Below, in pieces: positions 15,353 to 25,610 of a DNA stretch of 64,000 nucleotides. Source of the DNA: Streptomyces cyanogenus (GTDB lineage Bacteria; Actinomycetota; Actinomycetes; Streptomycetales; Streptomycetaceae). The position numbers and the translations under genes are program-made. The notes under the pieces are model-generated. The model ran no database searches. It had not been told where the DNA came from and was given only the letters and a program-made list of their open reading frames with translations. Numbering within the stretch: the stretch's first letter is position 1; the number at the start of each line of letters is the position of its first letter. The stretch lies in the NCBI RefSeq assembly GCF_017526105.1, contig NZ_CP071839.1:5533001-5597000 (forward strand). Direction: 5' to 3'.

Positions 15353-17473
15353 TCAGCCCCGGTTCAGTTCGAACCACACCACCTTGCCGGTGCTCAGCCG
15401 GGTCGCGCCCCAGCGCCGGGCCAGCCTGTTGACCAGGTACAGGCCGCGTCCGCCCTCGTCCGTGGCCCGGGCCTGCCTGAGCCGCGGCAGCTGCGGCACG
15501 TCGTCGCCGACCTCGCAGCGCAGCACGTCCGTGCGCAGCAGCCGCAGCGTCACCGGCCGCGACGCGTACCGCACGGCGTTCGTCACGACCTCGCTGACCA
15601 GCAGCTCCACCGAGTCCGTCAGCTCCTCCAGGTCCCAGCGGGCGAGTGCCCGCCGGGCCAGCCGACGGGCCTGTCCCGGGGCGGAGTCCTCCGGCTCCAG
15701 CGTCCAGTAGGCGACATCGCTCGGCGCGATCCCGTCGAACCGGGCCGCGAGCAGCGCGATGTCGTCGTCCCGGTCGCCCGGGCCGAGCATGTCCAGCACC
15801 TCGTCGCACAGCGCTTCCAGCGGCGGCGGATGGTCCGGGCCGGTCAGCTGCGCGGTCGCGGCCAGCTTCTCCCGCAGCTGCTCTATGCCCGTCCACACGT
15901 CCCGCAGCCGGGACTCCACCAGACCGTCGGTGTACAGCAGCAGCGTGCCGCCGGCGGGCGCGTCCAGCTCGACCGCCTCGAAGTCGACCCCGCCGACGCC
16001 GATCGGCGCGCCCGGCGGCACCCGCAGCACCTCGGCCCGGCCGCCCAGGTGCAGCAGGACGGGCGGCGGATGGCCCGCGTTGGCGATCGTGATGCGGTGC
16101 GTCACCGGGTCGTAGACGGCGTACAGGCAGGTCGCCATGCGGTCGGTGCCCAGACGCTGCGCCTGCTCGTCCAGGTGGTGCAGCACCTCCTGCGGCGGCA
16201 GGTCGAGCCCCGCCAGCGTCTGCGCCGTCGTGCGCAGCTGGCCCATGATGGCCGCAGAGGTCATCGAGTGGCCCATCACGTCGCCGACGACCAGCGCCAC
16301 CCGGCTGCCGGGCAGCGGGATCGCGTCGTACCAGTCGCCGCCGACCCGCGCGGTCTCGGCCGCCGGCAGATAGCGGGACGCCAGCCGGACACCGGTCGGG
16401 CGGGGCAGCGTCTCGGGCAGCATGGTGCGCTGCAACTCGTCGGCGATGTACGCCTCCCGGCCGTACAGCACCGCCTTGTCGATGCCGAGCGCGCTGTGCG
16501 TGGCCAGCTGGGCGGCCACCAGCAGGTCGTCCGCCTCGAAGGCGAGCCGGTCCGGGCGGCGCAGGAACAGGGCTGCGCCGATCACCCGGCGCCGGCCGCG
16601 CAGCGGCGCGAGAATCGCGTGCTGCCCGCCCGGTACGACCGTCTCGCCGCCCTCGCCGAGCAGCTCGGGCAGCGCGGCCCGGGCGGCGGGCGCGTCGGCG
16701 AACACCGGCCGCACCCCGCGCAGCACCTCGTTCAGCGCGCCGCCCGGCCGCACCTCGCACAGCTCGGTGGTCAGCGACGACAGATCCGCCAGCACGGACG
16801 GCTCCGGCTCCGGGTCGAACGCCGGCGGCAGCAGCACCCCGTCGGTGTCCCGCTCCTGAGGTATCCGGTCGGTACGGCGCAGCCGCAGCACCACCGGACC
16901 GCTGGGCCGCTCGTCGCCGACCGGCAGCGGTTCGCGCAGATAGACCAGGATCGCGTCGGAGAACGTCGGCACGGTGGCCCGGCACAGCCCCATCACGATC
17001 TCGTCCAGGTCGAGCCCGCGGGCGATCCGCCGGGTGGCCGCGCCCACGAACCTGAGCCGGTCCCCGTCCCGCCGCATGGGCATCGGCCGCCCCGGCGGCA
17101 GTGCGCGCCCGGTACGGCGCTCCTCACCGCCCGGCGCCCGCTCCTGCCCGGCGCCGGGCTGGACCGGGATGGCCTCCGGCGCGGGGCGCGGGCGATGGGC
17201 ATCGGGTTCGGTGGTGGCGGGCTGGGAGTGCTCGGGGCCGTTGACTGGGAGCTCCTTCCCCTGGCCGTCCGTTCCCTGGTCGCAGGGCGTGGCCGTGCCC
17301 GGGCCGGAGGGCGGACCCTCGGCCCGGGCCTGCGCGGGTAAGGCCGGGTTGCCGAGCTGCTGCACGGGCTGCTCCTGGGCACGCAGAAGAGCCCCGCGGG
17401 CCTCCGCGGGGTCGACGCCCGGCTGGGGGCGTTCGAAGGAGGTGGGCTGCTCCGTCACGCGTGTCGCATCCAT
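15353..17473 (-). CDS. GAF-SpoIIE phosphatase with C-terminal RsbW-like ATPase
   Basis: A 706-residue cytoplasmic signalling protein. The N-terminal about 150 residues are Pro/Ala/Gly-rich and likely disordered. A GAF-type sensor follows (about 160-340, with the characteristic ALGIDKAVLYGREAYIA linker helix). The PP2C-like SpoIIE domain (about 345-560) shows GGDWYD, VVGDVMGHS and the metal-binding DDDIALL motif. The C-terminal HATPase_c (about 585-706) has ELLVSEVVTNAVRYA (N box) and DEGGRGLYLVN (G1). Such proteins dephosphorylate anti-anti-sigma factors and may also phosphorylate them or bind sigma factors. No anti-anti-sigma gene is adjacent. The ATG at 17473 is one choice; a GTG five codons later is also possible. 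Confidence 0.88.
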   Translation of the reverse strand: MDATRVTEQPTSFERPQPGVDPAEARGALLRAQEQPVQQLGNPALPAQARAEGPPSGPGTATPCDQGTDGQGKELPVNGPEHSQPATTEPDAHRPRPAPEAIPVQPGAGQERAPGGEERRTGRALPPGRPMPMRRDGDRLRFVGAATRRIARGLDLDEIVMGLCRATVPTFSDAILVYLREPLPVGDERPSGPVVLRLRRTDRIPQERDTDGVLLPPAFDPEPEPSVLADLSSLTTELCEVRPGGALNEVLRGVRPVFADAPAARAALPELLGEGGETVVPGGQHAILAPLRGRRRVIGAALFLRRPDRLAFEADDLLVAAQLATHSALGIDKAVLYGREAYIADELQRTMLPETLPRPTGVRLASRYLPAAETARVGGDWYDAIPLPGSRVALVVGDVMGHSMTSAAIMGQLRTTAQTLAGLDLPPQEVLHHLDEQAQRLGTDRMATCLYAVYDPVTHRITIANAGHPPPVLLHLGGRAEVLRVPPGAPIGVGGVDFEAVELDAPAGGTLLLYTDGLVESRLRDVWTGIEQLREKLAATAQLTGPDHPPPLEALCDEVLDMLGPGDRDDDIALLAARFDGIAPSDVAYWTLEPEDSAPGQARRLARRALARWDLEELTDSVELLVSEVVTNAVRYASRPVTLRLLRTDVLRCEVGDDVPQLPRLRQARATDEGGRGLYLVNRLARRWGATRLSTGKVVWFELNRG

Positions 17474-17717
17474 CCGTCCGGGGCTGTGCGCCGGGAGCGC
17501 CGGGCGCACAGTCGGTCCCGCCGAAATGCCGATACCCGCAATACGTGCCCCGGGAACGGATTTCCCGCGGGGCCGGCCTTGGTGGTGCCCTGGTACCCCT
17601 CGCTCACGTCCTGCCGCCCCTCGGTGACGATCGGTCAAGCCCGGCGCATGCTCCGGGAGTTAAGCGCCCTTGCGGAGGACGATCCTACGGTTCTTGCCCG
17701 GGGGCGCATCAAGGGTC

Positions 17718-18407
17718 TCATGAGGACACATGCGCCGGAGTACGGTGCCAGTCCTCGGGGAGAGAAGGTACCGCCCAGGACGGGTCCGGGCGCCAGTGCT
17801 GCCAGCCGTCCGCGAACGGCGTCTCCCACGCGCGGATCACCTCCACCGCCTCCCGTCCGGCCGCCCGCACCCGCTCGGCGGTCTCCGTGTCCATCAGCCC
17901 GTCCCGCTGGGCCTGCGCGAACTCGTCCTCGTCCCGCCAGTGCCAGGTCCGGTCCGGGTGCACCGAGATGTCCAGGAAATGGTCCTCGGAGTCCACCCCG
18001 CCCGCCCAACGGGCCAGCGGCTGCTCCAGGTTGACGTACCAGTTCTTGAACCGCCAGCCAGGCTCCCAGAACAGCCACACCGACCAGGGCCGGCCGGGCT
18101 GGGCCACCTTCAGCACGCCCGTGCCGAACCAGCGGTCCCGCTGGACGGCGCGCGGCTTGGTGTAACGGGACTCCAGCGGCTCCAGGTGCACGGGCGTGCC
18201 GTCGGCCAGGACCGGCTTCACACACTCGGTACCGGGGGCGAGCCACACCGCCAGCAGGTCCGCGTCGTCCCGTACGACGGTGACGGGCCGGGCGATGTGG
18301 AAGTGCTCGCCGCCGTTCTCCCGGTAACGCCACAGGATGTGCGTCCCCGGGGCCCAGTACGTCCCAGGTCCCGCCGTCGCTCGTGTCACCGTTCCGTCGT
18401 CCGTCAT
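17718..18407 (-). CDS. DUF402-domain protein
   Basis: A 229-residue soluble protein. The core DUF402 region holds the typical VWLFWEPGWRFKNWYVNLEQP, here the short diagnostic parts are FKNWYVNLEQP and DHFLDISVHPD. Some DUF402 (FomD-like) proteins are metal-dependent nucleotidyl or nucleoside-diphosphate hydrolases; Lys, Tyr and Asp residues of the motif are present, but activity here is inferred only. A second, divergent member lies at 32906-33535. A TAATAT -10 element ends six bases before the ATG and there is no ribosome binding site, so the mRNA is probably leaderless. Confidence 0.8.
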   Translation of the reverse strand: MTDDGTVTRATAGPGTYWAPGTHILWRYRENGGEHFHIARPVTVVRDDADLLAVWLAPGTECVKPVLADGTPVHLEPLESRYTKPRAVQRDRWFGTGVLKVAQPGRPWSVWLFWEPGWRFKNWYVNLEQPLARWAGGVDSEDHFLDISVHPDRTWHWRDEDEFAQAQRDGLMDTETAERVRAAGREAVEVIRAWETPFADGWQHWRPDPSWAVPSLPEDWHRTPAHVSS

Positions 18408-18413
18408 GGACAG

Positions 18414-18419
18414 ATATTA
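18414..18419 (-). promoter_or_regulatory. -10 element of a leaderless promoter
   Basis: TAATAT on the minus strand lies six bases before the ATG of the DUF402 gene (18407), the spacing expected when transcription starts at or next to the start codon. No Shine-Dalgarno sequence is present. Confidence 0.55.
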
Positions 18420-18490
18420 GGTGCCACCGGCATACGACGCTGCGGCGCGCGTCACCTGGTGCGCGGCTGGCCGGAAAGGTTCGCTCACGG

Positions 18491-19876
18491 TCACGGGCGC
18501 GTCATCCGCAGGACGTCCAGCGCCGCGTCGAGCTGTTCCAGGGTCAGGTCGCCACGCTCCACGTACCCGCTCTCCAGGACGACTTGGCGGATCGTCTTGC
18601 GCTCCGCGAGGGACTTCTTGGCGACCTTCGCGGCCTCCTCGTAGCCGATGTACTTGTTCAGCGGGGTCACCACGGACGGCGACGACTCGGCGTACTCGCG
18701 GGCCCGTTCGCGGTCGGCCGTGATGCCGTCGATCGTGCGGTCGGCCAGCAGCCGCGAGACGTTGGCGAGCAGCCGGACCGACTCCAGCACGTTCTTCGCG
18801 ATGACCGGGAGCATCACGTTCAGTTCGAAGTTGCCGGCGGCGCCCGCGGTGGTGATGGTGGCGTCGTTGCCGACGACCTGGGCGGCGACCATCAGCACGG
18901 CCTCCGGGACGACCGGGTTGACCTTGCCCGGCATGATCGAGGAGCCGGGCTGGAGGTCGGGCAGCCGGATCTCGGCGAGGCCGGTGCGCGGCCCGGAGGA
19001 CATCCAGCGCAGATCGTTGGCGATCTTCGTCAGGCCGACCGCGATGGTCCGCAGCTGTCCGCTGGCCTCCACGATGCCGTCCCGGGCGCCCTGCGCCTCG
19101 AAGTGGTCGCGGGCCTCGGTGAGCGGCAGCCCGGTGACCCGGGCGACCTCCTCGATGACGGCGGCGGAGAACCCGGGCGGGGTGTTGATGCCGGTGCCCA
19201 CCGCCGTGCCGCCCAGCGGCAGCTCGGCCAGGCGCGGCAGGGAGGCCCTGAGGCGCTCGACGCCGTACCGCACCTGGGCCGCGTATCCGCCGAACTCCTG
19301 GCCGAGCGTCACCGGGGTGGCGTCCATCAGATGCGTCCGTCCCGACTTCACCACGTCGGCGAACTCCTCGGACTTGCGCTCCAGGGACGCGGCCAGGTGC
19401 TCCAGGGCCGGGATCAGGTCGTGGGTGACGGCGGCGGTGGCCGCGATGTGGATCGAGGACGGGAAGACGTCGTTCGACGACTGCGAGGCGTTGACGTGGT
19501 CGTTGGGATGCACGTCCCGGCCGAGCCGCTCGGTCGCGAGCGTGGCGATGACCTCGTTGGTGTTCATGTTGGACGAGGTGCCGGAGCCCGTCTGGAACAC
19601 GTCCACCGGGAAGTGCTCGTCCCAGTCGCCCGCGGCGACCTCACCGGCCGCCTCCTGGATCGCCTCCGCCACGTCCTTGTCCAGCACGCCCAGCTCGGCG
19701 TTGACCTTCGCCGCCGCCGCCTTGATGCGGGCCAGCGCCTCGATGTGGGCCCGCTCGATGCGCTGCCCGGAGATGGGGAAGTTCTCCACGGCACGCTGCG
19801 TCTGGGCCCGCCACTTGGCCTCGGCGGGGACGCGTACCTCACCCATGGAGTCGTGCTCGATCCGGTATTCGCTCAT
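18491..19876 (-). CDS. fumC: Class II fumarate hydratase
   Basis: A 461-residue iron-independent fumarase of the aspartase/fumarase superfamily that hydrates fumarate to malate in the TCA cycle. Signature features include GSGTSSNMNTNEV, the substrate-binding SGRTHLMDATP (catalytic His-Thr) and the flexible GSSIMPGKVNP loop. Length is standard. The ATG at 19876 fits family N-termini (MSEYRIEHDSMGEVRVP). It lies downstream of and co-directional with the class I enzyme gene but is separated by about 150 bp including a terminator, so it has its own promoter. Confidence 0.95.
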   Translation of the reverse strand: MSEYRIEHDSMGEVRVPAEAKWRAQTQRAVENFPISGQRIERAHIEALARIKAAAAKVNAELGVLDKDVAEAIQEAAGEVAAGDWDEHFPVDVFQTGSGTSSNMNTNEVIATLATERLGRDVHPNDHVNASQSSNDVFPSSIHIAATAAVTHDLIPALEHLAASLERKSEEFADVVKSGRTHLMDATPVTLGQEFGGYAAQVRYGVERLRASLPRLAELPLGGTAVGTGINTPPGFSAAVIEEVARVTGLPLTEARDHFEAQGARDGIVEASGQLRTIAVGLTKIANDLRWMSSGPRTGLAEIRLPDLQPGSSIMPGKVNPVVPEAVLMVAAQVVGNDATITTAGAAGNFELNVMLPVIAKNVLESVRLLANVSRLLADRTIDGITADRERAREYAESSPSVVTPLNKYIGYEEAAKVAKKSLAERKTIRQVVLESGYVERGDLTLEQLDAALDVLRMTRP

Positions 19877-19981
19877 ACCCGTATAGCGATCGGGAGCCCG
19901 GCGATGTTCCGGGCGTTGACCCACCCGGGGGGCGTGCCGGCAACCGGCCCCTCCTGCCGGCCCTTGCCCGCGACGGCCGAC

Positions 19982-20010
19982 GCCCGCCCCCGCGCTCGTC
20001 AGGGGCGGGC
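19982..20010 (-). terminator. Terminator after class I fumarase gene
   Basis: GCCCGCCCC (19982-19990) pairs with GGGGCGGGC (20002-20010), 14 bases past the stop codon of the minus-strand fumarase gene. Confidence 0.75.
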
Positions 20011-20023
20011 GTCCGGCGCCGGG

Positions 20024-21694
<1,671 letters not shown>

Positions 21695-21839
21695 CTCAGC
21701 CCATTCCTCACTCTGACGGACGGCGGCCCGCCGACGCTGGCGGGCCCGTCCAGCGTAGAACCTGCCGCCGACGGCGAACCTGTGAGGTAAGGCTCAGTTC
21801 GGGGTGTCGCGATCTATCGTGTTTCGGTACGCTGCTGCC

Positions 21840-22529
21840 GTGGACCTTCAGAAGCAGAACGCACCCACACCCGCGGCCGAGTTGCGCGCCTCCGACGCCG
21901 ACCGTGACCGGGTCGCCGACATCCTCCGGGAGGCCCTCGCCGAGGGCCGGCTGACCGCCGACGAGCACGCCGAGCGCGTGGAGGGGGTGCTGCACGCCAA
22001 GACGGTGGGTGAGCTGGAGGTCTTCATCCGGGACCTGCCGGCCGGCCACCGGCGTCCCGCCGGGCCCGCCTCCATGCCGGCGCCGCCGCGCGTCAGCCCC
22101 GAGGCGATTCCGGCGGAGGCGGACGCCAACGTGGTGGCGGTGTTCAGCAGCGCCATGCGCCGGGGCCGCTGGCGGGCCGGACGCCGGCTGCACGCGTACG
22201 CCGTCTTCGGCAGCGTCGAGATCGACCTGAGCGAGGCGATCTTCGAGTACCAGCAGGTGGTGATCAAGGCGGTCTCCGTCTTCGGCGACGTCCAGATCCG
22301 CGTCCCGGAGAACGTCTCGCTGCGCGGCACCGGGGGCGGTGTGCTCGGCAACTTCGAGGTCAGCCCGCTGGACTCGGCCGACCCCGAGGCGCCGGTGGTC
22401 CACGTCGACGGCTGGGCCGTCCTCGGCAACGTCGAGGCGCGGCCCAAGCGGGGCAAGCTCGTGGCGGACATCCTGGAGCGCGTCCAGGACAAGGTCGACC
22501 GCAAGCTGCGCAAGCACCTGGGGCACTGA
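21840..22529 (+). CDS. DUF1707 and LiaF-like domain protein
   Basis: A 229-residue soluble protein. The N-terminal DUF1707 segment (about 12-62) has the hallmark LRASDADRDRVADILREALAEGRL, key part SDADRDRVADIL, and LTADEHAERV. The C-terminal beta-helical half (about 105-215) resembles the LiaF-type cell-wall-active antibiotic response domain, with repeated VFGSVEIDL, VFGDVQIRV and VLGNVEARP units. Such proteins are often linked to envelope stress sensing. The function here is unknown. The GTG has no ribosome binding site, but a TACGCT element lies seven bases before it, suggesting a leaderless transcript. Confidence 0.82.
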   Translation: MDLQKQNAPTPAAELRASDADRDRVADILREALAEGRLTADEHAERVEGVLHAKTVGELEVFIRDLPAGHRRPAGPASMPAPPRVSPEAIPAEADANVVAVFSSAMRRGRWRAGRRLHAYAVFGSVEIDLSEAIFEYQQVVIKAVSVFGDVQIRVPENVSLRGTGGGVLGNFEVSPLDSADPEAPVVHVDGWAVLGNVEARPKRGKLVADILERVQDKVDRKLRKHLGH

Positions 22530-22541
22530 CGGTCGCGAACC

Positions 22542-22556
22542 CGGGCCGGTGGCCCG
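22542..22556 (+). terminator. Short hairpin after the DUF1707 gene
   Basis: CGGGCC (22542-22547) pairs with GGCCCG (22551-22556) with a three-base loop, 12 bases after the stop. It is short, so termination is only possible. Confidence 0.4.
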
Positions 22557-22700
22557 TCCGCCGTGGCGGTGCCGCCCGGTCGGGGGCGTGAAGATTTCGC
22601 CGCGCGCCTGCGGATGGGAACGCTGTGCATAGGCGCGCGCACAGCGGGTAGGCCTTGCTGCATCGTCTCTCGCTCGCGAAGCCGTCGTCAGGAGTAGACC

Positions 22701-23078
22701 GTGCTGCAACCGCCGCATTCGTCCCTGCAGGTCGCTGCCGTTCCGGCCCAGCGGGTGCCAGCGCGAGACAGGGATCAAGACGCACCCTGGCACACCGAGG
22801 CGGTGTGCCGGCGCGACGAGGCCGGTCTGTTCTTCGCCCCGTCGAAGGAGCCGACCGCGGCCCGGCTGTCCCGCGAGGAGGCGGCCAAGCGGGTGTGCTC
22901 CCGCTGCCCGGTCATGGTCGAGTGCCGCGAACACGCCCTGCTGCAGCCCGAGCCCTACGGAGTCTGGGGCGGCCTCACGGCAGCCGAACGCCGGGTGGTG
23001 CTGGCGCGGCGCCGCAGGCGCGAGATGGAGTTGAAGAAGGCGGCGCGCGCGACGGCGGCGAACCGCATAGCGGGCTGA
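22701..23078 (+). CDS. wblI: WhiB-family iron-sulfur regulator
   Basis: A 125-residue WhiB-like protein. Four cysteines (Cys36, Cys66, Cys69, Cys75 in the C-Xn-C-X2-C-X5-C pattern) bind a [4Fe-4S] cluster. GVWGG (87-91) is the sigma-factor-contacting turn, and the basic RRRRREMELKKAAR C-terminus binds DNA. Wbl proteins work as redox- or NO-responsive partners of the principal sigma factor. The symbol rests on remembered gene order (next to glpX and fumarase in S. coelicolor) and is less certain than the family. AGGAG precedes the GTG start. Its 3' end is part of a tandem repeat crossing the stop codon. Confidence 0.88.
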   Translation: MLQPPHSSLQVAAVPAQRVPARDRDQDAPWHTEAVCRRDEAGLFFAPSKEPTAARLSREEAAKRVCSRCPVMVECREHALLQPEPYGVWGGLTAAERRVVLARRRRREMELKKAARATAANRIAG

Positions 23079-23120
23079 AAGCCCGGACGCGAACCGCATG
23101 GCGGGCTGGAAAGCCCGGAC
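23058..23120 (+). repeat. Tandem direct repeat across the wblI stop codon
   Basis: Copy 1 (23058-23088, 31 bp) encodes the last residues and the TGA of the WhiB protein. Copy 2 (23089-23120, 32 bp) follows at once. They differ by one substitution and a one-base insertion. Each begins GCGAACCGCAT and contains a CGGGCT/AGCCCG hairpin. Confidence 0.85.
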
Positions 23121-23121
23121 A

Positions 23122-23153
23122 AGGAGCGCCCTCTCCGCACAGAGGGCGCTCCT
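23122..23153. terminator. Strong terminator between wblI and glpX
   Basis: AGGAGCGCCCTCT (23122-23134) and AGAGGGCGCTCCT (23141-23153) form a perfect 13-bp stem with a CCGCAC loop. It sits between convergent genes and is likely bidirectional. Confidence 0.9.
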
Positions 23154-23186
23154 CGGGTACGCGGGGGCGCCGACCCCCGGCAGCGG

Positions 23187-24221
23187 CTACTTGGCCCGGT
23201 CGAAGTCGATCGCGCTGTAGGCCCGCAGCTTGCTCAGCCGGTGCTCGGAGTAGATCCTCCGCACGGTCCCCGACTTCGACCGCATCACGATCGACTCGGT
23301 GAGCGCGGTCTCCGACCGGTACTGCACGCCCCGCAGCAGCTCACCGTCGGTGATGCCGGTCGCGACGAAGAACACGTTCTCGCCGGACACCAGGTCGTCG
23401 GTGGTGAGCACGCGGTCCAGGTCGTGCCCCGCGTCGATGGCCCGCTGCCGCTCCTCGTCGTCCTTGGGCCACAGCTTGCCCTGGATGGTGCCGCCCAGGC
23501 ACTTCACGGCGCAGGCCGAGATGATGCCCTCCGGCGTGCCGCCGATGCCGAGCAGCAGGTCGACGCCGGTGCCCTCGCGCAGTGCGTACACCGAGCCGGC
23601 GACATCGCCGTCGGAGATCAGCTTGATGCGGGCGCCGGCCTCCCGGACCTCCCGGATCAGGCTCTCGTGCCGCGGCCGGTCCAGGATGACGACGGTCACG
23701 TCCTCCGGCGCGGACCGCTTGGCCTTCGCGATCCGCCGGATGTTCACCTCGACGGGCGCGTTGATGTCGACGAAGTCGGCCGCCTCGGGACCGGTGACCA
23801 GCTTGTCCATGTAGAACACGGCGGACGGGTCGAACATGGCGCCCCGCTCGGCGGCGGCCAGCACGGCGATCGCGTTCGGCATGCCCTTGGCCGTGAGCGT
23901 GGTGCCGTCGATCGGGTCGACGGCGATGTCGACCTCGGGGCCGGTGCCGTCACCCACGTGCTCCCCGTTGAAGAGCATCGGGGCCTCGTCCTTCTCGCCC
24001 TCGCCGATGACGACCACGCCGTTCATCGAGACGGTGGAGACGAGGGTCCGCATGGCGCGCACCGCGGCGCCGTCGGCGCCGTTCTTGTCACCGCGCCCCA
24101 CCCAGCGGCCCGCGGCCATCGCGGCGGCTTCGGTCACCCGGACGAGTTCCAGGGCGAGGTTGCGGTCGGGAGCCTCGGAGGGAACATCGAGCTCGGACGG
24201 CAGGTGATGATTTTCGGTCAT
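23187..24221 (-). CDS. glpX: Class II fructose-1,6-bisphosphatase GlpX
   Basis: A 344-residue class II fructose-1,6-bisphosphatase, the gluconeogenic step from fructose 1,6-bisphosphate to fructose 6-phosphate. Metal- and phosphate-binding motifs are clear: GRGDKNGADGAAV, GEGEKDEAPML, DPIDGTTLTAKG and the C-terminal GIGGTPEGIISACAVK, key part GGTPEG. In most Actinobacteria GlpX is the only FBPase. The ATG at 24221 fits the family start and has AAAGGTG upstream; a longer frame to 24332 lacks similarity. It is divergent from a DUF4245 gene. Confidence 0.94.
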   Translation of the reverse strand: MTENHHLPSELDVPSEAPDRNLALELVRVTEAAAMAAGRWVGRGDKNGADGAAVRAMRTLVSTVSMNGVVVIGEGEKDEAPMLFNGEHVGDGTGPEVDIAVDPIDGTTLTAKGMPNAIAVLAAAERGAMFDPSAVFYMDKLVTGPEAADFVDINAPVEVNIRRIAKAKRSAPEDVTVVILDRPRHESLIREVREAGARIKLISDGDVAGSVYALREGTGVDLLLGIGGTPEGIISACAVKCLGGTIQGKLWPKDDEERQRAIDAGHDLDRVLTTDDLVSGENVFFVATGITDGELLRGVQYRSETALTESIVMRSKSGTVRRIYSEHRLSKLRAYSAIDFDRAK

Positions 24222-24349
24222 CGGAGCGCACCTTTCTGATACGACGACGGCCGGATGAGGGTATTGGACCCTGACTCTATCGCCGGACAGACAAAATGAG
24301 CAGGGGACCCCACGGATGAGCGCAAGGGACACCTGCGACGATAGAGGGC

Positions 24350-24877
24350 GTGGCAGGTTCGAACGGCAAGCAGAAGACGGCCCGGGACATGGTTCTCTCC
24401 CTGGCCCTGATCGGCATCGCGGCGGCGGTCGTCTACTTCCTCACCATCCCGCACGACGATCACGCTCCCGACCTCAAGCGGGTCGACTACCGGGTCGAGC
24501 TGCTCACGGCCCGCCGGGCGGCGAGTTATCCGGTGGCCGCACCCGAGGGCCTGCCGAGTACCTGGAAGGCGACCTCCGTACGCTTCCAGGGCGCGAACTC
24601 CGACCGCTGGCACCTCGGCTTCCGGACCCCGGACGGCCAGTACGTGCAGGTCGAGCAGTCCACGCAGAAGCGCACCGACTTCATCGACCAGGCCAGCCAG
24701 GGCGGCTCGGCGACGAAGCGGACCGAGACGATCGACGGCCGCACCTGGACCCGCTACACCGGCGGCCGGTACGACGCCCTGGTCCTGCAGGACACGCCCG
24801 GCTCCACCACGGTGGTGGCCGGCACCGGCTCCTTCGCGGAGCTGACGACGATGGCGGCCGCGCTGAAGATGGAGTGA
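24350..24877 (+). CDS. DUF4245 membrane-anchored protein
   Basis: A 175-residue protein with one N-terminal transmembrane helix (about 14-33) and an extracytoplasmic DUF4245 domain containing LPSTWKATSVRF and RTWTRY. This actinobacterial family has no known biochemical role. It is divergent from glpX, a position conserved in many actinobacteria as far as I recall. GTG is chosen as the start because the frame and family N-terminus agree and the divergent spacer is 128 bp. Confidence 0.82.
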   Translation: MAGSNGKQKTARDMVLSLALIGIAAAVVYFLTIPHDDHAPDLKRVDYRVELLTARRAASYPVAAPEGLPSTWKATSVRFQGANSDRWHLGFRTPDGQYVQVEQSTQKRTDFIDQASQGGSATKRTETIDGRTWTRYTGGRYDALVLQDTPGSTTVVAGTGSFAELTTMAAALKME

Positions 24878-24901
24878 CCCGCACCGTCTCCGCGCACGCG
24901 A

Positions 24902-24931
24902 AGAGGCCCCCGGTGATGCCGGGGGCCTCTT
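24902..24931 (+). terminator. Terminator after the DUF4245 gene
   Basis: AGAGGCCCCCGG (24902-24913) pairs with CCGGGGGCCTCT (24919-24930), a perfect 12-bp stem with a five-base loop, then T. Confidence 0.88.
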
Positions 24932-24932
24932 G

Positions 24933-25018
24933 CCGTGGGGATCGCCGTACGGATGGCCGTGGGGATCGCCGTACGGATCCCTGTACGGATCGTCGTGACG
25001 ATCGCCGTACGGATCCCG
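24933..25018. repeat. Imperfect short tandem repeat array
   Basis: About 86 bp of degenerate repeats built on CCGTGGGGATCGCCGTACGG. GATCGCCGTACGGAT occurs three times (from about 24940, 24964 and 25000) with diverged units such as CCTGTACGGATCGTCG between. It fills the gap between the DUF4245 terminator and the convergent nitroreductase gene. Confidence 0.75.
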
Positions 25019-25019
25019 C

Positions 25020-25610
25020 TCAGACGGTCGTGACGACGTCCTCGTACGCCAGGCGCGGCGAGCGCGGGAACCAGGCGTCCGGGCCCGGCTTGCCGATGTT
25101 GACGACCATCAGCGGGGTGTGGTCGTCGTCCAGGAACTCCTTGCGGACGCCCTCGAAGTCGAGGCCGGTCATCGGGCCGGCGGCGAGGCCCGCGGCGCGG
25201 ACGCCGATGATGAAGTAGGCGGCCTGCAGGGCGGCGTTCAGCCCGGCGGCGCCCTCACGGGCCGGACGCTCGCTGAAGAAGAGGTCCTTGGCCTGCGGGA
25301 AGTGCGGGAAGAGGGTCGGCAGCTCCTCGTGGAACTCGTTGTCCGCGGAGAGGATCGCGACCAGCGGGGCGGTGGCCGTCTTGGGCCGGTTGCCCTCGGC
25401 CATGTGCTGCACCAGGCGCTCACGGGCCTCGGGGGAGCGGACCAGGGTGATGCGCAGCGGGCTCTGGTTGAAGGCGGTCGGGCCGTACTTGACCAGGTCG
25501 TAGATCGCCTGCACCTGCTCGTCGGTCACCGGCTCGTCGGTGAAGGTGTTCGCGGTGCGGGCCTCGCGGAACAGCAGGTCCTGGGCGGCGGGGTCAAGAA
25601 CGAGAGACAT
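25020..25610 (-). CDS. Nitroreductase-family protein (RutE-like)
   Basis: A 196-residue FMN-dependent nitroreductase-fold enzyme closest to the RutE / malonic semialdehyde reductase group: DLLFREARTANTFTDEPV, here key part ARTANTF, and YDLVKYGPTAFNQSP, GAAGLNAALQAAYFI and the C-terminal PRSPRLAYEDVV. It likely uses NAD(P)H to reduce a small aldehyde, quinone or nitro compound. No rut pathway genes are nearby, so pyrimidine degradation cannot be claimed. The ATG at 25610 has AGGAAG upstream. It is isolated from neighbours by 150 bp. Confidence 0.82.
   Translation of the reverse strand: MSLVLDPAAQDLLFREARTANTFTDEPVTDEQVQAIYDLVKYGPTAFNQSPLRITLVRSPEARERLVQHMAEGNRPKTATAPLVAILSADNEFHEELPTLFPHFPQAKDLFFSERPAREGAAGLNAALQAAYFIIGVRAAGLAAGPMTGLDFEGVRKEFLDDDHTPLMVVNIGKPGPDAWFPRSPRLAYEDVVTTV

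Noticed and set aside
24933..25018. CRISPR-like array
   Set aside because: Units are short, imperfect, without unique spacers of constant length, and no cas genes are present.
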